From: Plasmopara viticola
Taxonomy: Eukaryota; Oomycota; Peronosporomycetes; Peronosporales; Peronosporaceae
NCBI GenBank assembly: GCA_001695595.3
Contig: MBPM02000090.1
Coordinates: 62,001 to 126,000, forward strand
Direction of reading: 5' to 3'
DNA: 64,000 nt
The translations under genes and the position numbers were made by a program. Each line of letters begins with the position of its first letter. The first letter of the stretch is position 1. Below are positions 56,258 to 64,000 of the stretch, in pieces. The notes beneath the pieces are model-generated. The model saw nothing but the letters and a program-made list of their open reading frames with translations, was not told where the DNA came from and ran no database searches.

Positions 56258-56639
56258 ACCTTTTAGGGCAAAAGATGATGGGGTTGCAATACGAAATCAA
56301 TCCATAGGTTAGGACTTTAGGGCCTACCCATTAAAAGAAAGCTGACATTTTTTGCTGCTCTCTCCTACCCCGGTAGTCCATGCTTTGAACGATGAGTGCT
56401 GTCTCTCCTAGAACATCAGTTGATGACTACTTTAATGCCGCGCAAAGTTTTGTGATGCACCAACTTTTTTTATATACTCATACGTTCGCGCTCACAACTG
56501 ACAGCTTGCCGCCACTGGCTCTCCCAGAAAGAATTATCAAGCTTTCTAGGGCAAAGTTTTCACTGTCCGTGTCAATCACAGACCTGTCATGAGAACCCAA
56601 CACTTTTTAAGTTAAGTAAAGCGTCTTGATCCCACTGGT

Positions 56640-57640
56640 AACCAGCGTCTACCTGGCTCTGAGGGCACGTCTTTTGTCAACGACCTTTTAAAGCCCTTGA
56701 GCGAGACGAAGTTTTACATCGTCGGCTTAAACAACAGGCTTTTCGCAAACAAGATGGAAATTAGAACAGGCTGACCTGGTCCCATTCCCGATTGACTTGA
56801 GTGCTGCTGCGCAAAGCAGTATTTAATGCTTTAGCTAAGGCAGATTATGATAACGATAAGCGCGCCTCACCATATGTGTTTAGGGTTGCGCAAGTGGCCT
56901 GCCAAACATAAGAGACAAGGCAGTGAACACTTTTTTCTCTCAAAGGTGGAAATCGTAAGCTTTACTGCTTGCACTTTGGATTGAGCTTCCATCGGGGCTA
57001 GCTAAGCTTTTGTTGACAGCATTTAATAGATAGACTTTTCCCTTGAAGATCGAAAGCCATAACGCACTTTAGTTAGCTAAATGATAAGCCGCCTTCTCGA
57101 AAGCCAGCAGATCGCCGACCCATGCGGGAATTTTTTTTTCGTACCGATAACTGTGCTAGAAATTAATTCGTCTGCTTGGGTATACCAAATGTGGGTCACT
57201 CAATGCTTTTCACTGTAAAGGCGGCAAGAAGATGTAAGATCTTCCGTTGAGCGACAATATACTGTTCCCGACTCGAGCGATTGACGTGTGCAAAAGAATG
57301 CATTTAAGACGAGTTTATCAGATACTGTGTTCTTTATATGTCAACCTTGTAAAAAATTGTGCATTCAAGTTTTCTTAGTATGCAATCCGGTACAAAAAAG
57401 AATTGATGCATGAGAAAACTCTTTTTTTAATTTCTCTTACTAGAAGCCATTTTCTGTCGGCTTTAGGTATTAGTGTGATGCTACGAATCACTCAGCTTGT
57501 TGACTTATTTCTCCTCTAGCAAGACACCTCCGACTGGTGCGGGATCAACTTGTAACATGGACATTATAAAGCCCTTGAGCAGAAAGGAGGTCTATTTAAT
57601 CGACCTTCCTTATGGTCCCTTGATGTTTTACATGGCTATG
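56640..57640 (+). pseudogene. Two coding-like relics sharing a KPLS motif
   Basis: At about 56670-56745 the plus strand reads NDLLKPLSETKFYIVGL, and at about 57560-57620 it reads MDIIKPLSRKEVYLIDL. Both follow a Gly-Ser/Thr-rich lead (GTSFV, GAGSTC). The match suggests two decayed copies of the same unknown protein segment, about 0.9 kb apart; family not recognised. Confidence 0.35.
56872..57130. repeat. Diverged dispersed repeat, copy B
   Basis: Same-orientation counterpart of 31619-31885, more eroded. The shared minus-strand frame is interrupted here by stops. Confidence 0.65.
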
Positions 57641-60385
57641 ACAGCTCTGCTGATCTCGCAGAACTTTAATTATGGGACATGACTCGAGCCAGTATCACCC
57701 TAATTCTCGCGAATGCCAGCCTATGAACCAGCTAGCTTAAATCCTTTACAGAAATTCTTTGAGGCAAACCGATTTGGGTCAACAATTGCCGACGTTTCAC
57801 TTATTTGTGCTCGAGACCGAGCGAGCAAGCAAAGACCAGAAGAAAGTCTATGCAGACAAATTTCTTAATGAGGCGTTAGTTGGATAACCTTTTCGCATGG
57901 GCAGTCGAACTGCCGCATCCAAGTTGCTGACAGGCAGCGTGTATTTAGGTCTTTGCCCTTTCTCTATGCTTATAACAATACGAGCTGCAGATTGCTAATT
58001 GCCTGACTTAAGAAGTAAGGTTTAATATTGGCTACAAACATTCAATGTGATCTTCATATTTCTTAAGTGAACTTTTTCTAAGTTATCGATGCACGGCCGT
58101 AAAATACTTTCTCACGATTACTTTCATAAATACGTATCGGTATATAAAGCGTGATCACCAGGTCATGTCCTACTTTTATGTTGTACTAAGCACTTTTTTC
58201 CATTAATGTTCGAAACATCATCCAGCACCTAGTGTGAAACACACTGAGCATGTGTAGCTCTCCCATCTAAACTTTAAACTTCTTGAGTATATACGCGTAT
58301 AAACATTCATATTTTTCGGTGTGGTGCCCGAAAGACATCTTTGTTGTGACTTATAACGCTTTTCGGAAGGATGGGCAAAAGGCCGTTTGCGCCTTAAAGC
58401 TATTCAAAGAGACAGACCCTAAGTCGGGCAACAACTTCGTCGTCCGCATCAAGTGTATTAACAAAGACCAACACAGTCAATATTCCCGAATTACGAGCCA
58501 TAAGCGCACAATTTTCGAATGTGATAGAAATAAGCTGTGCGATCGGATGACGATTAAATCGCTTGTAAGGCACACTCGTTTCATACGAATCATTCACCTA
58601 GTGTTCGACGTGAATGTAATTCCAAGCCTCACGATCGACTCCGACCCATCATTCTTGATATTGGACGGTAAATATGGTATGTGCTTTTGCTCAGTGACGT
58701 CAGAGCCATTCTGTAAGCCAGTGAGTCGTACCACCAGCTCTATTCCCGTTAAATGATATCTTGCATACATCGGTGCACACATTTGCAAGACTATGCACCC
58801 CATACCGCGCACTAGTGAGTGGCAAATGTTTTCTCTTGAGAACTTAGTCGGCCTTCTATGACCAACCGCAGCTTTTTGTGCTTGTCTATTGTGACTCAAA
58901 TGCATTGCTCATAACCTACATTTGCGCTTACAATTATGGGTTCAACACTGCTATTTCTGTTATACAAGCCGTCCAGCGCATGTAGGCTAAGTTTTCATGG
59001 TGCATATTAGCATCACATCAATCGTGAGATATTTTCTTCCTGCTGTAGGGCTTTCCGCCCCTTCTGTTCACCAGCACTTTCGTCATGAGTCGGATGTACC
59101 AGCAGTATTTAACGCTTTAACGTGAAACGCAGTTCCATTCTGTTGCCTCCTAGGAGATAGACGCGGAAATGTTGCCCTTGCTTGCCGCAACAAAGCAGTG
59201 GATGTTGGCAGCACTTAAGTCAGTCAGGACTGAACTGTTTGACGAACACCATCGCATAAAAGAAAATAGGATCACCGAATGCCTTCAGGGGGGGCGAGCT
59301 TATTTGTAGCTGTGGTTGTCTTAAAGAGCATTTTTTAAACTCCTTGCTGTTGCGGCCTGTAATCTAAAAAGTGAATGCAATTATTGTGTCGTAATCGCCT
59401 TGCTTTTTCGAAAGCTAGCCCTCATGTAATTGAGGATGTCAAATCTGTTTCTATGAAATTGTATGTACTTCACGCATATATTGCTTGGAAATTAAGAGCA
59501 AGAGCGCCAGCAAAACCTTAAAGCTCACAAAGATGTTGCTTTCATTTGGACTTTTATGTGCTTTCAAATCACAAAAAACCCGGTGGAATTGTTTTTTTGG
59601 GTTAGTGCATAGCTTTAGTACCGGCCTTCAAAGTAAAAGGATGCAAATCCTACGCGAACCTGGTCCGTGCATTATCAAAGCCGCTTTAGTGAACTATCTT
59701 TACTTTCTGGCTGCTCGTCTGAGAGGTGTGAAAAGATTGTTCTATCCATCCCCGGCTAAGCGTAGTCAACATAACCACGTGGTCATAGGATGCAACAGGG
59801 CCTTGCATCACCTTGCACTGAGGAGGTGTGCACGAGAATTAAAAATTTCCCGGCAATTGACTTCTCACTACTGTCAGCTTCGAGGCTGCAAAAGTAATCA
59901 TGCCTAAATTTCGGAATCGCTTACGACGATTTAAAGGTAGGACCAAGCCTTGCTTCAAGACCGAAGATAGTAAACTGTCATTCGTTGGCACGCCTATTCT
60001 GTGAGCCTGCGGTGTAACCTCAGTATCACGACGTAGTCAGGACAACGCCTAGGCACTTAGAATGTGACGGGTCGTTAAATTAAAGCGAGCTTTCAAAGTA
60101 AAAAGCAGTTTTTTAAGAAATGGCCTCGGTGCTTTTTTTGGTACCTATACCGCTGCCTACTTTGCAAAAAACCGGAATGGATACAGTTTTGCAGGATTAA
60201 ATGCTGTGCATATATTGAATAATGGGGTTGACTATACCAATCTTTAAATTACTATGCAATATTTTTCATGGTAATAATTCCGTAAAGCTAAAACGAATCT
60301 ATACAAACCTCTCAATTACGCGAATCAACAGTCTCTAGATTTACTAAAAATTAAGTCTTCGTTGCCATCCTGTGCATGCTTTATA

Positions 60386-61975
60386 CTAAAAAAGACACTC
60401 GAACCACTTGAGAGGCATCTTTGCCTGATTCCAATAGGCGTCTTGACTACGAAATTGCATGTCGTAGTGGTTTAACTCTGTGCGATAGAAGCGACTTTTG
60501 TACGTGTCACGAAAGTTTGAAACATTAAGACCCTTCGTACAGCTTCGATACTCAACCGTGCCGTCATTTTTAATCGATTTGTGCGGGGCCAGCTCTCCAA
60601 TTACCCAGAATTGCGCTTGATACGATGACAATATCCCGGAAAAACTTTCACTGCACATGGCAGCATACACATTTGTCCGATAGGCCTCCTGTGCTGCGTC
60701 GTAGGCTGCATTAAGTTCTGGAGTGCTGTAAGACCCATTTTGGTACGCCACTGACTTTACTGCGTCATTCACCGGACAATCATTTCTGTAGTCGGCCAAC
60801 TTTTTGGTGATCAAAGTCGTTTTTTTAGCACAAATTTTTTGAGCGTAATCGGAGGCCATGCTCCCGATCATAGGCGCACCCGTACTGACCCACGCTGAGC
60901 TTCGATCTAGCTTACATCGCTTATGAGCAATTGCCCCAGCGAGCATGAGGCTTCCCATGGAATGGGTGACAACAATCGTGTCTTTGATAGTAAACTTGGT
61001 GCTAGTGTTGCTTGCTGCAAGAGCGCAATCGCACACTTTTTGCTGCTGCGTTGCGTTCGTCCACGTGTAATTCACTGTATTCAAATGCGCGTATTTGATC
61101 GTGGTGCAACATGGCGCGTGGTACTCGATAAAGTTTCCCCAGTATCCCAACGAGTCTTGCAGACCCGGGACTTCTTCCTTCACTCCAAGGCCATGGACAA
61201 AAACACACGGACGAGGCTTTGACTTACAAGAACAAGAACCATCGTCGCTATCGTGCGATGAAAACGAAAGCGCATTTTTCAAGTCTCGCTTCTCGTCAAT
61301 CGGTAACAACGTCCCAGTAAGAAGAGATCGTCCGATTGACGTGATGGAGGTCGCTGCCACCTTGACAGTGCACTGGTCTGGGCTTGTCGGAACCACGATA
61401 TTTACTCGATTGGCACGGTAGGTAACGAAAATGTCCATGTCACGTCCATACATTTTAAACCCGTGATTGCTCGACGCACATAAAGCAAATTTACTTGTAT
61501 CCACCGTCACTTTAAACAATTTTCCGGTACTGCACCTCATAAAGTTGACCGATACAGGTTCGGCTGCATTAATTGCCGAAATAATCGCGTTAAATGAAGG
61601 AAACCCGTGATGTTCCGACTGCAGACATTGAGTCGTACTAGTCCCCACGTCGAGTTTTGTTCTTGTTAAATACATGGCGCCGTTCACTTGTGTGTAATTG
61701 CAATGTATTGTGTCGGTTTCCAACGTCGCAAAGACGTCGTAGCGGACACGGGTCTCGTCAGCTGCTACAAGTGGGTTGGCGATGCTAAACAAGTTCGAGT
61801 GTTCGTAACTGCCCATGTTGCTACGCTTGCTTTTAAAGTTCAAGTGCAGCGACGGCCAGTCGACATGATTACGAAATGATTGGTGCTGGGGAAGGTCGCG
61901 ATTTTGGATCATTGCTCCTGGCTGGATGGCGAGGACCAGGAAAGTCGCGAGGACCCTCGACGTGAACAGCAGCAT
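60386..61975 (-). CDS. Secreted alpha/beta hydrolase (lipase-like)
   Basis: 529 residues from ATG at 61975 (MLLFTSRVLATFLVL), which begins a signal peptide of about 20 residues; the frame extends 22 codons upstream without an ATG. The N-terminal third is Cys- and Thr-rich with several N-glycosylation sites. The alpha/beta hydrolase part shows PCVFVHGLG near 258-264 (oxyanion region), THSMGS at about 337-342 with Ser339 as nucleophile, NDGTVEY near 470 (candidate Asp), and NHYDM at about 502-506 (candidate His503). The first Gly of GxSxG is Thr, as in some lipases. It probably acts outside the cell on esters or lipids; the substrate is unknown. It is head-to-head with TRAPPC5, 248 bp apart. 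Confidence 0.85.
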   Translation of the reverse strand: MLLFTSRVLATFLVLAIQPGAMIQNRDLPQHQSFRNHVDWPSLHLNFKSKRSNMGSYEHSNLFSIANPLVAADETRVRYDVFATLETDTIHCNYTQVNGAMYLTRTKLDVGTSTTQCLQSEHHGFPSFNAIISAINAAEPVSVNFMRCSTGKLFKVTVDTSKFALCASSNHGFKMYGRDMDIFVTYRANRVNIVVPTSPDQCTVKVAATSITSIGRSLLTGTLLPIDEKRDLKNALSFSSHDSDDGSCSCKSKPRPCVFVHGLGVKEEVPGLQDSLGYWGNFIEYHAPCCTTIKYAHLNTVNYTWTNATQQQKVCDCALAASNTSTKFTIKDTIVVTHSMGSLMLAGAIAHKRCKLDRSSAWVSTGAPMIGSMASDYAQKICAKKTTLITKKLADYRNDCPVNDAVKSVAYQNGSYSTPELNAAYDAAQEAYRTNVYAAMCSESFSGILSSYQAQFWVIGELAPHKSIKNDGTVEYRSCTKGLNVSNFRDTYKSRFYRTELNHYDMQFRSQDAYWNQAKMPLKWFECLF

Positions 61976-62223
61976 CTGAACCTCTGCGGTGCGACGGCAC
62001 ACGCGGTGATGATCCAATAGACCGGTTCCCCGTATCTCCAAACACCTGGCGAAAGCGTGACTTACGACAAAGATTCACAATCGCGGGTGCAAGTAAAATT
62101 CGTCACATTGTCGAGAATGAGCATGCACCAGGGAATCAACAAGAATATTGTTCAGCTCTTTCACAAATTTCGTAGTAGAATTTGACAAAAGTACCCAAAA
62201 AATTATCAAAAAAACTGGAAGGA

Positions 62224-62820
62224 ATGGAGTATGGGCGCCGTAGCACAGGTGTCTCGGCGACAAATCTTCACGTGCTGGACCGACCCCTTAGCCGCGGAAA
62301 GAGCGATGTCAGTCTCAGTGCATTCTCTTTTCTGTTTTCCGAGATGGTCCAGTACTTTCAAGGCCGCGTGCAAAATATTTCGGATCTGGAGAATCGACTT
62401 GATGACGCCGGCTTTGGCGTAGGCGTGCGTATTGTGGAGCTGCTCTGTCATCGCGAAAAGTTTGGCCGAAGAGAAACGCGGCTTCTTGCGATGCTGCAAT
62501 TCATTGTTTCCACGTGCTGGAAAGCGCTCTTTGGCAAAGCAGCGGACGCGTTGGAGCGCAGCACGGAGAACGAGGACGAATACATGATTCACGAGCTCGA
62601 GCCTCTGACTAATAAATTTGTATCGGTTCCGTCTGATCTCGGCCAATTGGACTGTGCAGCCTACATTGCCGGTATTGTTCGTGGCATTTTGTGCAGTAGT
62701 GGCTTTGTGGCTGCGGTCACGGCGCACACTGTAGAAGTTCCTGGAGGACTGAGAGACAAGACCGTCTTCCTCGTCAAGTTTGACGAAAGTGTTATCCGTC
62801 GTGAACGAGTACAGACGTGA
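62224..62820 (+). CDS. TRAPPC5: TRAPP complex subunit 5 (Trs31)
   Basis: Single exon, 198 residues (human 188), from ATG at 62224; the frame also opens 14 codons upstream with a TTG. The Bet3/Trs31 fold is unmistakable: LDRPLSRGKSDVSLSAFSFL, FSEMVQYFQGRV, REKFGRRETRLL, CWKALFGKAADALE, ELEPLTNKFVSVP and DCAAYIAGIVRGIL. TRAPPC5 is a core subunit of the TRAPP tethering/GEF complex in ER-Golgi transport. Confidence 0.95.
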   Translation: MEYGRRSTGVSATNLHVLDRPLSRGKSDVSLSAFSFLFSEMVQYFQGRVQNISDLENRLDDAGFGVGVRIVELLCHREKFGRRETRLLAMLQFIVSTCWKALFGKAADALERSTENEDEYMIHELEPLTNKFVSVPSDLGQLDCAAYIAGIVRGILCSSGFVAAVTAHTVEVPGGLRDKTVFLVKFDESVIRRERVQT

Positions 62821-64000
62821 AGAGGGTAGGTACATGTCGAGACGAAGATCATTCGAATCGACATTTTGGCTAAGATTAAAGGAGTAGTGGTGAAGGAGGC
62901 TGTCTACAGACGTGTAGATGAAGTTTCGCTGGCCATACTCGTCAATCACGTCTACGACTTTGTAAGCTTGTGGACTACTTCCGTCTACCGTAAAATTTGT
63001 GTTAACAACGCCATGGGCAACATAGAACTCAGTTGCAACACCTGTGCTGTGTTGCACGTCAAGTTTGCGACGCCGCCAAATTACAAAATCAGCATTATAT
63101 TTTATAATTACTTTTCGTCACCACGGCTGTGTAGTATACGAAAATAAATTGTAAAGTGCAAAATAATAGCGCTCACCATCCTGACACGCTAGGTCCCAGA
63201 TCACCCGTGCCCCAAACACAACTTTTTTGCAAATTTGTCGATTTAATGCAAAGAAGGTAAGGGCACATCTGAAGATAGCGGTAAAAGACGAAAATTGCTC
63301 TCTTAACCACATACTCGCGTGTGTAAGCAGAAGTGTGCCAGGTGCAACGAACGCACAAAGTATTGCTAATGAAATGATGCGTTTGCAAAGGCAGGCGAGC
63401 TGGGAACATTGGCTAGTGGAGAGGATACAAATGGCGACTCTTTGCACGCAATGTACACCTGTCAAGGCGACCTTTATTGCTTGTATAGCGACGTTACCCA
63501 TGTCGGGACAATAACATGTCATCCTGGATATACGCATGCTGCACAGACTAATATTCAACATCTCGAACGTTCACGCATTGTTAGTAAGCGTTTGCTTGGG
63601 CCTGGTCATATGTACAATGTGCTCGACGTTTAAATACAAAACCTTCTGCATCCTTTTCTTCGCGTCACTGGTATTCCCAGCTCGTGCATAGGCAAGCTTG
63701 TCGGCTATCGCCTTCTCCATGCCAGCCACCATGTCCCTAAAATAATGAGCGTCTTGTCAACACTAGAAATATAAGCTTTGGAGAGAAAGTGTGCACAACA
63801 AGGCAGACTTTATACGGATTATACCCCCGCATAATAGATAAAAGAGCACTGAACATGTAAGGCTGTAACACTAAATAAAGCTTCGCGATACAGCTCCAGC
63901 AATCGTCAATATATGATTCAGAGTATTGTTTGGTGAATATTGGTTTAGTACAATAGTAATGTAATCGCTTTATAACGCTAAATCTCATGTATGCATAGGC
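62821..64000. other. Unresolved right end of the window
   Basis: No gene could be assembled with confidence. Minus-strand 63057-62820 stays open with plausible composition (VDGSSPQAYKVVDVIDEYG), but then runs antisense through TRAPPC5. A plus-strand pair of frames at 63227-63514 and 63409-63633 is described in the findings. A possible exon of a minus-strand gene lies at 63643-63736. Confidence 0.45.
63643..63736 (-). CDS. Possible exon of a minus-strand gene, partial
   Basis: After an ATTTTAG acceptor, the minus strand reads DMVAGMEKAIADKLAYARAG and then NTSDAKKRMQK, a charged, helical segment unlike the surrounding AT-rich sequence. A weak donor (AAG|GTTTTG) could close it. The rest of the gene was not found; family unknown. 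Confidence 0.3.

Larger units (their letters stand above)
55915..60385. other. 4.5-kb gene-poor spacer with repeat debris
   Basis: Contains a nested hairpin, the second copy of the diverged repeat and two short coding-like relics sharing a KPLS motif, listed separately. Open frames at 58283-58756 (157 codons, plus) and 59485-59907 (140 codons, plus) have no recognisable domain. A real gene here cannot be excluded. Confidence 0.5.

Noticed and set aside
58283..58756. 157-codon plus-strand frame
   Set aside because: No recognisable domain and its start is not supported by context. It is kept only as a note in the spacer entry.
62206..63057. 283-codon minus-strand open frame
   Set aside because: Most of it is antisense to TRAPPC5, which is certain. 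Only the first 80 codons could be real and no family was recognised.

Overview
The window looks like a nuclear contig from an oomycete, most likely a Peronosporales species (a Phytophthora or downy-mildew type genome). The evidence is mixed. Genes are eukaryotic, with few and short introns (52 to 194 bp, GT-AG) and intergenic gaps often near 100 bp. Several architectures fit oomycetes, including FYVE-like fusions, signal-peptide proteins and a secreted serine hydrolase. Compact gene islands alternate with AT-rich, repeat-bearing deserts. The species assignment is inference; no rRNA or other marker gene is present.

Layout. (1) 0.15-1.95 kb: a FYVE-like / membrane / GLTP fusion gene. (2) 2-6.3 kb: desert with a tRNA-like relic, a long palindrome and a SINE-like element with perfect target-site duplications. 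(3) 6.3-8.0 kb: an F-BAR + PH gene. (4) 8-20.2 kb: desert; at its right end lies a second, inverted copy of the SINE-like element. (5) 20.2-29.7 kb island: PX-domain protein, RECQL4-type helicase with a GRF zinc finger, HDDC2-type HD phosphohydrolase (seven exons), adenylate kinase, 3-hydroxyacyl-CoA dehydratase, and a Ser/Thr-rich single-pass membrane protein. (6) 29.7-40.8 kb: desert with a gypsy RNase H relic, a frameshifted unidentified gene and one copy of a diverged dispersed repeat. (7) 40.8-55.9 kb island: kelch-type receptor-like protein, ING/PHD protein, ribosomal protein eS7, a small two-exon gene, lipoyl synthase, exosome subunit MTR3, SRP68, a two-TM protein, a PlsC-like acyltransferase, an RMND1/DUF155 protein, a guanylate-binding GTPase with a CaaX box, and mitoribosomal protein mL41. 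(8) 55.9-60.4 kb: desert with the second copy of the dispersed repeat and a nested hairpin. (9) 60.4-62.8 kb: a secreted alpha/beta hydrolase head-to-head with TRAPPC5. (10) 62.8-64 kb: poorly resolved, with one possible exon of a minus-strand gene.

The genes are mostly housekeeping: translation and protein targeting (eS7, SRP68, mL41), RNA decay (MTR3), mitochondrial function (lipoyl synthase, RMND1), DNA repair (RECQL4), nucleotide metabolism (AK, HDDC2), lipid chemistry (HACD, PlsC-like, GLTP) and membrane traffic (TRAPPC5, PX, F-BAR, GBP). They do not form an operon-like pathway. Many lie head-to-head over 76-250 bp and probably share bidirectional promoters, or tail-to-tail with 70-220 bp between stops. 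Nine genes needed splicing to read (F-BAR/PH, HDDC2, AK, HACD, ING, eS7, the 106-residue gene, MTR3, RMND1, and mL41 as a tenth); exon coordinates are given in their entries and were read by eye from GT-AG sites and family conservation.
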